Of a DNA stretch of 60,028 nt, positions 18,061 through 26,791 are shown piece after piece. The notes beneath the pieces were generated by a model. The model saw nothing but the letters and a program-made list of their open reading frames with translations, was not told where the DNA came from and made no database searches. The stretch covers positions 1 through 60,028 of the forward strand of contig NZ_JBFIII010000003.1 in NCBI RefSeq assembly GCF_041601295.1, given 5' to 3'. The position numbers and the translations under genes are program-made. The stretch's first letter is position 1. Each line of letters begins with the position of its first letter. The stretch is from Immundisolibacter sp. (GTDB lineage: Bacteria > Pseudomonadota > Gammaproteobacteria > Immundisolibacterales > Immundisolibacteraceae).

Positions 18061-18395
18061 GCGGACATTATCGGCCGCTCAGCCAGCCTGTGCGAGCCAT
18101 GCTATGCGGCTCGCAACACACCCGCTTCAAGCCTGATGAATATCTAGCCCAGGCGCCGGATTAGGAGCGGCTGCGTTTCTCGCCCCAACCGCCAGTTGAG
18201 TGTCGTGGGAAGCGATGACCCGTAGAGTTCCGGTCACTGCATTTCCGGTTACGGGTTCACAGGCACGGATGGTCGCCGGCGTCACCTGCATCTTGGACAA
18301 CGACCTGAAACGCGGATTAATCAGGCACCATGGTGGTAACTAGCCAAGGTAGGAGGTCGGCTTACCAGGGGCGGAAAACGGAGGCACGAACAACG
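18061..18395. other. 335-bp intergenic region between mazG and the znuB-like gene
   Basis: This stretch should contain the mazG promoter and the end of the metal-uptake transcript. Apart from the stem-loop at 18091-18115, I recognise nothing. A 42-codon frame (18215-18343, plus) is open but has no family resemblance. I looked here for a missing zinc ABC ATPase or its remains and saw no Walker motif. Confidence 0.5.
18091..18115. repeat. Inverted repeat (8-bp arms) upstream of mazG
   Basis: TGCGAGCC at 18091-18098 and GGCTCGCA at 18108-18115 are exact reverse complements with a 9-base spacer. The element sits 31 bp upstream of the mazG start. No T-run follows on either strand, so a classical terminator is not indicated. 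It could be an operator or a transcript-end hairpin for the upstream minus-strand unit. Confidence 0.55.
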
Positions 18396-19145
18396 TCATG
18401 CTGCTTGCCCGTCGCGCAGTGACGTTGGGAAAATGACTGCGCAAACAACCAGAGCAAGCACGATCGCAGCGCCTGCCGGCAGGTCGAACAACCCGGACGC
18501 CAGCAGCCCGAGCACATAACCAGCGACACCGACAGCGCCTGCTCGGACCAGCCTGCCACCGGCCGCCAGCGCGGGCACGATCAGGCTGGCGAACACCAGA
18601 TACACCCCCACCACCTGCACGGAGGCAGTGACGGTGATCGCAAACAGCAAATAGAAACCGAGAGGCGAGTCCCGCCAACGCAGGCCGAACCAGCCAAGCA
18701 GCGTCAGGGCCGTCACACCGGCCAGCGGCAGCAAGCCATCCCAGGTGGTCCACAGAATTTGGCCCACCAGCAGATCCTTCAGGTGCTCACCGGCGTGCGG
18801 GTCCTGGCTCATCAGCAGAATGGCTGCGCAGGCGGCGGCCACGAAACTGACGCCGATTACCGCCTCCAGGTGGGTCGGGTTTTTCCTCTCCATCCAGCGC
18901 AGGCACAACGCCCAGGTCAGCGCGGCGATCACCGCGCTGACCTGGGTGCGCCAGCCGTTGATCTCGAAGCCGAGCGTGCTGGCGATGACAATGCCCAGGC
19001 CGGCGATCTGCGCGATCGCCAGATCGATGAAAATGATCCCGCGGCGCAGCACCTCGCGACCCAGCGGGATGTGCGTGGCGAGCACCAGCAGGCCGGCCAC
19101 CAGGGCCGGCAGCAGGATGGTCGGTTGCAGGCCATCGAGCGTCAC
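18396..19145 (-). CDS. Metal (probably zinc) ABC transporter permease, ZnuB-like
   Basis: Inner-membrane permease of the ABC-3 family that imports Zn or Mn. The 249 residues are mostly hydrophobic with about eight predicted membrane segments; family-typical parts are IFIDLAIAQIAGLG, a variant of the usual SHAxLPG-like region, and YLVFASLIVPALAA near the C-terminus. The GTG at 19145 overlaps the stop of the upstream binding-protein gene by 4 bases, which fixes the start. Normally a ZnuC ATPase is encoded beside it; none is present in this locus. Whether the substrate is zinc or manganese cannot be told from the sequence. Confidence 0.85.
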   Translation of the reverse strand: MTLDGLQPTILLPALVAGLLVLATHIPLGREVLRRGIIFIDLAIAQIAGLGIVIASTLGFEINGWRTQVSAVIAALTWALCLRWMERKNPTHLEAVIGVSFVAAACAAILLMSQDPHAGEHLKDLLVGQILWTTWDGLLPLAGVTALTLLGWFGLRWRDSPLGFYLLFAITVTASVQVVGVYLVFASLIVPALAAGGRLVRAGAVGVAGYVLGLLASGLFDLPAGAAIVLALVVCAVIFPTSLRDGQAA

Positions 19146-20044
19146 GGCGCGGCCTGCAGCAGGCGGTTCAGGGTATCGTCGAACAGGCCAAACAGATCCG
19201 CCGCCCCCGCCGAGCCGCCCACCGTGTACGGCAGTTCCACCGCCGGGATGCTGGCGCGGCTGGAGAGCCATTCGGACGCCTTCGGCGATTCATAGGCGGC
19301 GCGCAGCACCATCCGCGCCGGGGTGGCCTTGAGGGTTTCCAGCAGGCCGGCGAGGTGACTGGCGGTCGGCTCCATGCCCGGCTTCGGTTCGAGCTCGCCC
19401 ACCACCGTCAGTCCCAACCAATCGGCGAGGTAACCCAGGTTCTTGTGATGGGCCACCACCGGGATGCCCCTGAGCCCACTGGCCTGCTGCTCCCAGCGCG
19501 CGATGGCCGCCGACCAGCGCTGCTGGAAGTCGGCATGGCGCTGCGCATAGCGGGCGACATTCGCCGGGTCAATCGCGCCGAGCCGCTGCGCCAGCGCGTC
19601 GGCCACCCGCGCGACGTTGCGCGGGTCCAGGTGCAGGTGCGGGTTGCCGGCGGCGTGGATGTCGCCCATCGCGCGGTCGAGCACCGCCGGACGGTCGATG
19701 AGGCGCACGAAACGGGCCGCTTCGAAATAACCCGGCTGACCGGGCTGAATCCGGCCGTTACCGGCCTCGCGGTGCAACAGCGGCAACCAGCCGCTTTCCA
19801 GCTCCGCGCCGCTGCACACCAGCAGATCGGCGCGGCGGGCCTTGGCCAGCAACGAGGGCCGCGCCTGGATGCGATGCGGATCCTGCACGGCGGTGGTGGC
19901 GGCCGAAACCTCGGCCAGATCGCCAGCCAGCTCCTGCGTCAAGGCCATCCACTCCGGTTCGCAGGCAAGCACATTGAGCGCCGCCCGGACAGCGGGCGCC
20001 GCCAGGACCAACGCGGTCAGTGCGAAAGCAACTAACGATTTCAT
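19142..20044 (-). CDS. Metal (probably zinc) ABC transporter substrate-binding protein, ZnuA-like
   Basis: Periplasmic metal-binding lipoprotein-like or soluble protein of cluster A-1. The 300 residues begin with a signal peptide (MKSLVAFALTALVLAAPAVRA). CEPEWMALTQEL is the family's first strand. Likely metal ligands are the histidines in DPHRIQARPS, NPHLHLDP and VAHHKNLGYL, with an acidic ligand near the C-terminus. The His-rich flexible loop of E. coli ZnuA is absent. It follows the porin-like gene by 12 bp and is coupled to the permease gene by a 4-base overlap. Confidence 0.87.
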   Translation of the reverse strand: MKSLVAFALTALVLAAPAVRAALNVLACEPEWMALTQELAGDLAEVSAATTAVQDPHRIQARPSLLAKARRADLLVCSGAELESGWLPLLHREAGNGRIQPGQPGYFEAARFVRLIDRPAVLDRAMGDIHAAGNPHLHLDPRNVARVADALAQRLGAIDPANVARYAQRHADFQQRWSAAIARWEQQASGLRGIPVVAHHKNLGYLADWLGLTVVGELEPKPGMEPTASHLAGLLETLKATPARMVLRAAYESPKASEWLSSRASIPAVELPYTVGGSAGAADLFGLFDDTLNRLLQAAP

Positions 20045-20056
20045 GGGATTGATCCT

Positions 20057-21442
20057 TCAGAATTTGTGGGCGCCGTGCGGGCCAATGCTCATGATGTATT
20101 GCAGGATGACCTGGCTGTCCGGGTCGCCCTGCACGGATTTGTTCCGCGCAAACTGCAAGCGAAAGCGCGAGAACTCCGACGGCGAGTAGTCGGTCATCAG
20201 GCTCCAGCGGCTGGGATCAAAATCGGTGATATCGAAAAACGCCCCGTTGGCGCCAAAGTCCACGGAACCCGCACTGAGCCGGTCGTAACGGGTTCCGATG
20301 CGCCAGCGCGGCATGAACTGGTACACCGCCTGCGCGTAGCCGCCCGACTGGGCGCTGGCGTAGCGGTCCGTCAGGCCGCTGCAGGCACCGCCGTCTGCGG
20401 TTGCGTCCTCGCACAGCAGCTCGCCATCCTCGTCGCGGTCGAAATACTCGGCCGCGAAGATGAAATTGCGCTGCCGCGGATTGCCATCGGGCGACCACTT
20501 CCAGACGAAATCGGCGAGCCAGGCCTTGGACGTGCCCGAGAACAGGCTGAGCGCCTCGAAGTCGTTCAGATCGTCCAGGAAGGCCTCGCGCTACCGGGGC
20601 GATGCGCGCAGATAGGACACCCCGGCGCGCCAGGCATGCGAGGCGCCGACATCACCGCCGACATGGGCAAAAGCGGCCCAGGCAGCGGCGCCGTTCTTGT
20701 CCGCGCCGCCATCCGAGCCGGGAAAGAACTGCCCCCTGGCGACTTCCGCACCCAGCTCCAGGAACAACTCGGTCGGCGCCAGCCAGCGCGCTTGCAGGCC
20801 GTCCTGCGTCAGGCCCCCACCGAACAGCACCGAGTACATCAGGTTGTTATCGGCGAAATCCCAGGCGTGCGGGTGCTTTTCGTTCTGGTAGCCGATGCCG
20901 GAAAAAAACCGCCCGCCTTTCACGGTCAGGCCGTGGCCCAGGCGCAAGGTCTGGAACCAGGCTTCTTCGACCTCGACCTCCTCGTCCGCCACCGCCAGAG
21001 TGACCAGGCCGCGCGAGTAGGGATCGGTGTTGGCGCTCATCACCAGCTCGGTGTGATCGAGCGTGAAGCCGCGCTCGGCGTGCGCGTGTCCGCCAGCTGG
21101 GAAAAACCCGCTGATCGGCCGTTCGCCGCCGGCACGGTCAAGGTAGGCGCCCTGCAGGATCAGCGACAGCTGCGGGTTGAAGGCGCTCGGCACGGCCGGG
21201 GGCGCCGCGCTGGCCGTCCGCTCGACGCTCCGGGCAGTCTCCTCGGCACTTTGTGCCTTGGTTTCTGCACTTTGAACGCGGCTTTCGAGCGCTTTCAGCC
21301 GCGCCTCGTAGTCGCCTTGCAGGGCTTTGAATTTCTGTTCGAACTCGGTGCGCAGCGCGGACAGGTCATCCTGCGGCGCAGCCTGTGTCGGTACGACGAG
21401 CGCGCACAGCGCCGCCGCGGCAATAGCCAGACGATAGGACAT
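20057..21442 (-). pseudogene. Coiled-coil porin-like outer-membrane protein gene, interrupted by one in-frame TAG
   Basis: Reading from ATG at 21442, the frame gives a signal peptide (cleavage near PTQAA), a coiled coil of about 50 residues (EFEQKFKALQGDYEARLKAL), then a beta-strand-rich region. At 20593-20591 a TAG stops the frame after residue 283. The same frame then continues without another stop for about 178 codons to TGA at 20057, with the same coding character and a porin-like C-terminus ending in Phe. The full reading would be about 461 codons. The codon could be a nonsense mutation, a sequencing error or a read-through site. The position ahead of znuA/znuB suggests an outer-membrane entry point for metal. 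I do not recognise a named family. Confidence 0.72.
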
Positions 21443-21511
21443 GGAATAACTCCCGTAAACGCCCGCTCAGGGGCGGGTCGGTCTGGGCGGCCGGCGGCCG
21501 CCGTTCAGAAT

Positions 21512-21787
21512 TCAGGCAGCGACCAGCAACGGCGGCGCCCGAACCTGATACGGGAGAGCGAGGGGAGGAAGGGCAACGAACGGCAGCGACGCCAGCGGTG
21601 CTGGCGCGAACACGACCGCAAACGGCAACAACGGCATCGCCGGCACCAATGCGCCAACTGTTCCGGAATAAGCCACACAGACCGCACAGACCTGGTGGGG
21701 CGGCGGCGCTGACGAATCGGGCCTGCTCGCGTCAGCAAAATGGCCCAGCGTGTGCAGCACCGTCCCCATCTGCAACGCTACCAGCAA
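21512..21787 (-). CDS. Small DUF2946-like secreted or membrane protein
   Basis: A 91-codon frame with a central HQVCAVCVAYSG segment, the Cys-x2-Cys plus preceding His that marks DUF2946-type proteins, often found beside metal uptake genes. No ATG gives a full signal peptide: ATG at 21769 starts after it and TTG at 21787 starts inside it. The frame is open upstream and reads LRLFFRRLTRQRRFLPLLLV, a good signal-peptide start, with only a CTG as a possible initiator. The real start is therefore unresolved. It precedes the porin-like gene by 69 bp on the same strand, so it probably heads this locus. Confidence 0.55.
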   Translation of the reverse strand: MLVALQMGTVLHTLGHFADASRPDSSAPPPHQVCAVCVAYSGTVGALVPAMPLLPFAVVFAPAPLASLPFVALPPLALPYQVRAPPLLVAA

Positions 21788-22104
21788 GATAACAAGCAGT
21801 AGCGGCAGGAACCTGCGCTGCCGAGTAAGGCGCCGAAAAAATAGTCTCAGGGTTGTACTACTCCATCGAAGCGGCGGAAGCGATCATGCCACCTCGCAGC
21901 TTGCCACTTCGCAGCTTAAGCCAACAAGAGACCACACAGCGGGCAGCGGCGAGGCGAGGACGCCAGACACATCATTGCAGGACCTTTCAGCGCCCGCCAC
22001 ACCGGCCACCGCCGAGGCGCGTTTTCGCCGAATCAATGGCTTACGCGCCCGATTCGCGGCAGGCCGCCCCACTTCGCGTCAGATGCGGATTGCCGAATGT
22101 TTCC
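21788..22104. other. 317-bp intergenic region between the metal-uptake locus and the suf operon
   Basis: The region separates two same-strand units and should hold the end of the suf transcript and the metal-locus promoter. I searched by eye for a Zur-like palindrome (GTTATA-type half sites) and found none. It contains a 15-bp tandem duplication at 21888-21917 and may include the first codons of the DUF2946-like gene up to about 21850. Confidence 0.5.
21888..21917. repeat. Tandem 15-bp repeat, two copies
   Basis: GCCACCTCGCAGCTT (21888-21902) is followed directly by GCCACTTCGCAGCTT (21903-21917), one mismatch. It lies in noncoding sequence upstream of the metal-uptake genes. A simple duplication is enough to explain it; a paired binding site is possible. 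Confidence 0.7.
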
Positions 22105-22425
22105 CTAAAAGCTGACGCTCTCGCCGCAACCGCAGCTGTCCTTGGCGTTCGGGTTGTTGAACTTGAACACCTCGCTGAGGCCTTCCTTTCGAAAATCCAG
22201 TTCAGTGCCGTCGAGAAACGGCAGGCTGTCGGCTGCCACCACCAGGCGCACACCCTTATCCTCGAACACGTGGTCTTCAGCGACCACATCCTGGGCCGGT
22301 TCGACCACGTAGCTGTAGCCGGAACAACCGCTTTTGCGTACGCCCAGGCGCAGCGTCGGCGGCAAGTCCCCGGCCAGGATTTTGACCACCCGGGCGGCGG
22401 CGGCTTCGGTCAGGCGGATGCTCAT
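22105..22425 (-). CDS. sufA: A-type iron-sulfur carrier protein, SufA/IscA family
   Basis: HesB/IscA-type carrier that receives Fe-S clusters from the SufBCD scaffold. The three conserved cysteines are present: one in KSGCSGYSY and two in the C-terminal SCGCGES. The 106 residues fit the family. It is the last gene of the suf string, 13 bp after sufT. ErpA is an alternative name for close homologues; I use sufA because of the operon. Confidence 0.88.
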   Translation of the reverse strand: MSIRLTEAAAARVVKILAGDLPPTLRLGVRKSGCSGYSYVVEPAQDVVAEDHVFEDKGVRLVVAADSLPFLDGTELDFRKEGLSEVFKFNNPNAKDSCGCGESVSF

Positions 22426-22438
22426 GGCAGGTACCTCA

Positions 22439-22990
22439 TCACATCATGCCCGTTTGCAAACGGGCGGCTTCGCTCATCATATCGGCCGTCCACGGGGGAT
22501 CCAGAACCACTTCCACGGCCGCGTCGATCACACTGGGAATCACCAGCAGCTTTTCCCGGACGTCCTCGGCGATCACATCGCCCATGCCGCAGCCCGGGGC
22601 GGTCAGCGTCATCTTGACGTCCACCCGGTGCATATCCTTACCGGCCGGGGCCACGGTGCAGTCGTACACCAGGCCAAGCTCGACGATATCGACCGGGATT
22701 TCCGGGTCATAACAGGTGCGCAGGTGCTGCCAGGCCAGATCCTGCACCGCGGCTAGTGAGGCCGGGCCGCGATAGCTTTCAGCCGGTAACGGGATGCGTG
22801 TCTTACCCAGGGCGTCAGCATCCTTGGCATCGATCCGCGCCATCTGCCCTTCCAGCAACACGGTATAACTACCGCCCAGCTGCTGCATGATGGTCACCTG
22901 GGTACCCTTTTTGGCATTCACCTGAATGCCCAGCGGCACGAACAGGGCCTTGCAGTCGCGGCTGAGCACCACGTTTTCGCGTTCAGTCAT
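22439..22990 (-). CDS. sufT: Fe-S cluster assembly accessory protein SufT
   Basis: SufT-type protein with a MIP18/DUF59 domain. The 183 residues have a family-specific N-terminal extension and then the DUF59 core with CYDPEIPVDIVELGLVYD and MTLTAPGCGMGDV, the last holding the conserved cysteine. SufT helps cluster maturation under high demand in Gram-positive bacteria and is a standard member of SufR-type suf operons in Proteobacteria. It follows sufU by 36 bp. Confidence 0.9.
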   Translation of the reverse strand: MTERENVVLSRDCKALFVPLGIQVNAKKGTQVTIMQQLGGSYTVLLEGQMARIDAKDADALGKTRIPLPAESYRGPASLAAVQDLAWQHLRTCYDPEIPVDIVELGLVYDCTVAPAGKDMHRVDVKMTLTAPGCGMGDVIAEDVREKLLVIPSVIDAAVEVVLDPPWTADMMSEAARLQTGMM

Positions 22991-23026
22991 CGGGTCAGCC
23001 TGCGGTGTGGGGAATGGGCGCGACGG

Positions 23027-23479
23027 TCATTCGGTTTTGGCCGGTGTGGTCTGCCCTTGGGCAGCATTGTGCAAGGTGTGCCAGGCCAGGGTGGCGCATT
23101 TCACGCGCGACGGAAACTCGCGCACACCGGCCAGCACAGCCAGTTTGCCAAGTTTCTCGGCCAACTCCGGGCGTAGGTCCTCGCCGGTAACCATGGCGTG
23201 AAAGTCGCCAAACAGGGCTTCGGCCTCGGCCACTGTCTTGCCCTTGACCGCCTGCGTCATGAGCGATGCCGATGCGGTCGATATTGCGCAACCGGCGCCG
23301 TCAAAACGCAGGTCGGCGATGCGATCCTCATCGATGCGCAGGTACACGGTCACTTTGTCACCGCACAGCGGATTGTAGCCGTGGGCCTGGTGGTTGGCGT
23401 CGGCCAGGACCCCGAAGTTACGCGGGCTCTTGTTGTGGTCGACGATCAGTTCCTGGTACAGGTCGCGCAAGCTCGACAT
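23027..23479 (-). CDS. sufU: SUF system scaffold/sulfur-transfer protein SufU
   Basis: IscU-like protein of the SufU branch, which accepts sulfur from SufS with a bound zinc. Conserved cysteines are in YNPLCGDKV, GAGCAIS and RVKCATLAW. The insertion between the second and third cysteines typical of SufU rather than IscU is present. Its ATG overlaps the sufS stop by one base (TGATG). The presence of sufU instead of sufE tells which sulfur-transfer route this SUF system uses. Confidence 0.92.
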   Translation of the reverse strand: MSSLRDLYQELIVDHNKSPRNFGVLADANHQAHGYNPLCGDKVTVYLRIDEDRIADLRFDGAGCAISTASASLMTQAVKGKTVAEAEALFGDFHAMVTGEDLRPELAEKLGKLAVLAGVREFPSRVKCATLAWHTLHNAAQGQTTPAKTE

Positions 23480-24729
23480 CAGGCAAACATCTCCACCGCC
23501 TTGCGCAGGGCCTGAACCAGCCGGTCCAGATCCTCGCGGGTGTTGTAGAAGGCGAGCGACGCGCGCGCAGTTGCCGCCACCCCGAAAAATTCCATCACCG
23601 GCATGGCGCAGTGGTGACCAGCACGGATGGCGATGCCATCGGTATCCAGCACGGTACCGATGTCGTGCGCGTGCAGGCCGTCGATCACGAACGACAGGAT
23701 GCCCGCCTTGTGCGCGGCAGTACCGATCATGCGCAGGCCCGGCACCGCCGCCAGCGCTTCGCTGCCGTAAGTCAATAATTCCTGCTCGTAGGCGGCGACC
23801 GCTTGCAGCCCCACCCTGCCCAGGTACTCAATGGCCGCGCCAAGAGCAATGGCGCCGGCAATATTCGGCGTGCCGGCTTCGAATTTGTAGGGCAGGTCGT
23901 TCCAGGTGCTGCCTTCGAAGCTAACGGTACGGATCATGTCGCCGCCGCCCTGCCAGGGGGGCATGGCGTCGAGTAATGTCCGCTTGCCATAGAGCACGCC
24001 AATACCCGTTGGCGCGTACAGCTTGTGGCCGGAAAAAGCATAAAAATCGCAGTCCATCGCCTGCACGTCGACCGGGGTGTGCGCCACCGCCTGCGCACCG
24101 TCCACCAGCACCGGCACGCCCTGCGCGCGCGCCAGAGCGATCATCTCCGCCAGTGGATTGATGGTACCCAGTGCGTTTGACACATGGCTCACCGCTACCA
24201 GCCGCGTGCGCGGACCCAGCAAGCGGCGAAACTCGTCCATACGCACGGTGCCGGTGTCGTCGATAGGCGCCACCTTGAGCACCGCACCGGTCTGCTGACA
24301 CACCATCTGCCACGGGACGATGTTGGAATGGTGTTCAAGCCCGCTGATCAGCACCTCGTCACCGGGGCCGAGCTTGGCCCGGCCGTAGCTTTGCGCCACC
24401 AGGTTGATCGCCTCGGTGGTGCCGCGGGTGAAGATGATTTCGCAGGTTTCGCGAGCGTTAATGAAGGCGCGCACCCGCTCGCGGGCCGCCTCGTGGGCCA
24501 GCGTCGCCTGCTCGGACAGCCAATGCACGCCACGGTGGATGTTGGCGTTGATTTCGGTGTAGTAGCGCGCCTCGCTGTCGATCACGGGCTGCGGCTTCTG
24601 GGTCGTCGCGGCGTTGTCGAGGTAAGCCAGCGGCATACCGCGCACGCTGCGTTGCAGCAGCGGAAAGTCGGCACGCCAACGGGCTGCGGGGAACTCGTGC
24701 TGATGGGAAGCGTAACTGGCAAGATTCAT
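23479..24729 (-). CDS. sufS: Cysteine desulfurase SufS
   Basis: PLP-dependent enzyme that removes sulfur from cysteine as a persulfide. The PLP lysine is in FYAFSGHKLYAPTG and the catalytic cysteine in IRAGHHCAMPVM. DGAQAVAHTPVDVQ and GLEHHSNIVPWQ are further class V signatures. The 416 residues match group II desulfurases. It is 12 bp downstream of sufD and coupled to sufU. Confidence 0.96.
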   Translation of the reverse strand: MNLASYASHQHEFPAARWRADFPLLQRSVRGMPLAYLDNAATTQKPQPVIDSEARYYTEINANIHRGVHWLSEQATLAHEAARERVRAFINARETCEIIFTRGTTEAINLVAQSYGRAKLGPGDEVLISGLEHHSNIVPWQMVCQQTGAVLKVAPIDDTGTVRMDEFRRLLGPRTRLVAVSHVSNALGTINPLAEMIALARAQGVPVLVDGAQAVAHTPVDVQAMDCDFYAFSGHKLYAPTGIGVLYGKRTLLDAMPPWQGGGDMIRTVSFEGSTWNDLPYKFEAGTPNIAGAIALGAAIEYLGRVGLQAVAAYEQELLTYGSEALAAVPGLRMIGTAAHKAGILSFVIDGLHAHDIGTVLDTDGIAIRAGHHCAMPVMEFFGVAATARASLAFYNTREDLDRLVQALRKAVEMFA

Positions 24730-24741
24730 GACCGGTATCCG

Positions 24742-26007
24742 TCACAGAGCCGCGAGGCGAAGATCGAGCAGGCGGTCGGCGTGCTCCTGCAGGCGCTGAT
24801 CGAGACCGCCGAGCGCGTCCCGCGCGAACGCCGCCATCAACAAGCTGCGGGCACTCGCCAGGTCGATGCCACGGGCTCGCAAATAAAACAGCTGCGCCTC
24901 GTCCAACTGGCCGACGGTGGCACCATGGCTACATTTGACGTCATCTGCGTAGATTTCAAGCTCCGGCTTGGCATCCACCTCGGCGCGGTTGGACAGCAAC
25001 AGGTTGGCGCAGGTCATGCGCGAGTCGGTTTTGTCGGCGCCGGGGTGCACGTGCACGCGGCCATTGAACACCGCCCGGCCGGTACCGCCGACAAGGCCCT
25101 TGTAGACCTCTTCGCTGCTGCAGTGCGGAGCCATGTGCTCAATGCGCGTGTGGAAATCCACGTGTTCGCCAGAGCCGGCGGTATACAGCCCACGCAGGCT
25201 GCACTCGCCGCCGGCCTCGTGCAGGTAGACGTCGATATCCTGGCGCGTGAGGCCACCGCCGCCGGCCACCGCGTGCGACTCAAAGCGTGCGGCGCGGCCA
25301 ACGCGTACGCGCATGTCCGCAATATGGATGGCCGCGGCGCCTTCGGCGACGAGCTTGACATGCCGCAGCCGGGCCCCCTCGGCCAACGTGGCCTCGGTCA
25401 GCACATTGACGTGGTACGCGCCGGCCGCAACGCCGAGGTAGTGCTCCACCACCAGCGCCTGGCTGTTCCGGCCAAGCTCGATCAGCAAGCGCAGGTAGGC
25501 AGCCGAGGCCCCTACCCCACCCATGTGCACCACGTGCAGCGGTTCGGTGAGCTGCGCGCCAGGTGCCAGGCGCAACCACAAACCATCCTCGAACAGCGCC
25601 CGGTTCAGCGACGCAAACGCCCGCTCCGGGCCGCTTTGGCGCAGCAGCGGGCGCAGCGCTTCAGCGTGCGTTACCAGCGCCTCGCCCAGACTCAGTACCT
25701 GCACGCCCGGCGTTGCCAACGGCAGGCGTGATAACTGGGGCTGAAATCGCCCGCCGGCAAACACCAGCAGTGAACCGTCCACGGGGGGCGCTTGCCGCAA
25801 GTCCGCCAGCTCAAGCGGCGCCTGTGCGGCGAAGCGGTCAAGCGCGGCGAGACGGGTGTATTTCCAGTCCTCATCCTTGCGATCTGGAACGCCACGCGCC
25901 TGAAAATTGTGCCAGGCGGAGTCGCGCGCCTCGCGCAACCAGGCTGGCGTCTGCTCATCGGCGCGCAGACGCGCGTACTGGTCCTGCCAGTGAGCCAGCG
26001 CGCTCAT
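24742..26007 (-). CDS. sufD: SUF scaffold component SufD
   Basis: Part of the SufB-SufC2-SufD complex, where the cluster is built at the SufB/SufD interface. The 421 residues show the right-handed beta-helix core typical of SufBD, with a recognisable C-terminal part (KCSHGATVGQLDEAQLFYL, including the conserved Cys-x-His). The ATG overlaps the sufC stop by 4 bases. The N-terminal helical region is more divergent, as usual for SufD. Confidence 0.95.
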   Translation of the reverse strand: MSALAHWQDQYARLRADEQTPAWLREARDSAWHNFQARGVPDRKDEDWKYTRLAALDRFAAQAPLELADLRQAPPVDGSLLVFAGGRFQPQLSRLPLATPGVQVLSLGEALVTHAEALRPLLRQSGPERAFASLNRALFEDGLWLRLAPGAQLTEPLHVVHMGGVGASAAYLRLLIELGRNSQALVVEHYLGVAAGAYHVNVLTEATLAEGARLRHVKLVAEGAAAIHIADMRVRVGRAARFESHAVAGGGGLTRQDIDVYLHEAGGECSLRGLYTAGSGEHVDFHTRIEHMAPHCSSEEVYKGLVGGTGRAVFNGRVHVHPGADKTDSRMTCANLLLSNRAEVDAKPELEIYADDVKCSHGATVGQLDEAQLFYLRARGIDLASARSLLMAAFARDALGGLDQRLQEHADRLLDLRLAAL

Positions 26008-26768
26008 GCCGACGCGGCCTCGGTGCGCACCCCGCCGTAGCCGCTTTGCTCCAGCTCGCCGGCCAGCTCCGGCCCACCGGAACGCACAATCTGGCCGTCC
26101 GACAGCACGTGGATGCGATCCGGCTGCACATAGTCGAGCAAGCGCCGATAGTGGGTCACCAGCAGCATGGCGCGCTGCGGCGCGCGCAGGCGGTTGATGC
26201 TGTCCGACACCACCCGCAGTGCATCAATGTCGAGCCCGGAATCGATCTCGTCCAGCAGCACCAGATCAGGCTCCAGCAGCCCCATCTGAAAAATTTCGGC
26301 GCGTTTTTTCTCGCCGCCAGAGAAACCCTCATTGATGGCGCGCTGCAGAAAGTCCTCGCGGATACCAAACTCCTTCATGCGGGCCTTGATCAGGACCAGG
26401 AAATCCATGGCGTCGAATTCTTCCTCCCCGCGGTGCTTGCGCCGCGCGTTGACCGCCGCGCGCAGGAACACCGCCGTCGACAGGCCTGGAATCTCCACCG
26501 GGTATTGAAAACCCAGAAACACGCCATCACGGGCGCGCTGCTCAGGCGGCTGCGCCAGTAAATCCTGGCCACGGTAATGGACGCTGCCGGCCAGCACCTC
26601 ATAGCCCTCGCGCCCGGCCAGGACATTGGCAAGCGTGCTCTTGCCAGACCCATTGGGGCCCATGACCGCGTGCACTTCGCCGGCCTTCAGGGTCAGATCG
26701 ACACCGCGCAGGATTTCCTTGTCGTCGACCGCGACCCGCAGTCCCTTGATTTCAAGCATTGATGCCAT
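26004..26768 (-). CDS. sufC: SUF ATPase SufC
   Basis: ABC-type ATPase that drives conformational change in SufBCD. Walker A is MGPNGSGKSTLANV, the signature is FSGGEKKRAEI, and Walker B is LVLLDEIDSGLD. The 254 residues fit. A second ATG at 26759 (MLEIKGL) aligns with the E. coli start; the upstream ATG at 26768 adds three residues and is listed here. It lies 23 bp after sufB. Confidence 0.97.
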   Translation of the reverse strand: MASMLEIKGLRVAVDDKEILRGVDLTLKAGEVHAVMGPNGSGKSTLANVLAGREGYEVLAGSVHYRGQDLLAQPPEQRARDGVFLGFQYPVEIPGLSTAVFLRAAVNARRKHRGEEEFDAMDFLVLIKARMKEFGIREDFLQRAINEGFSGGEKKRAEIFQMGLLEPDLVLLDEIDSGLDIDALRVVSDSINRLRAPQRAMLLVTHYRRLLDYVQPDRIHVLSDGQIVRSGGPELAGELEQSGYGGVRTEAASA

Positions 26769-26791
26769 GACTCGTTGTAGTTAAGGGCGAA

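Noticed and set aside
18215..18343. 42-codon plus-strand frame between mazG and znuB
   Set aside because: No family resemblance, weak ribosome binding site, and such short frames are expected by chance in GC-rich DNA.
20057..20326. Separate 90-codon gene at the end of the porin-like frame
   Set aside because: It is in the same frame as the upstream 283 codons and continues its coding pattern, so I treat it as the 3' part of one interrupted gene.
21884..22072. 62-codon minus-strand frame in the suf/metal-locus gap
   Set aside because: Its end is made by the 15-bp tandem repeat and the rest has no signal peptide, ribosome binding site or family match.
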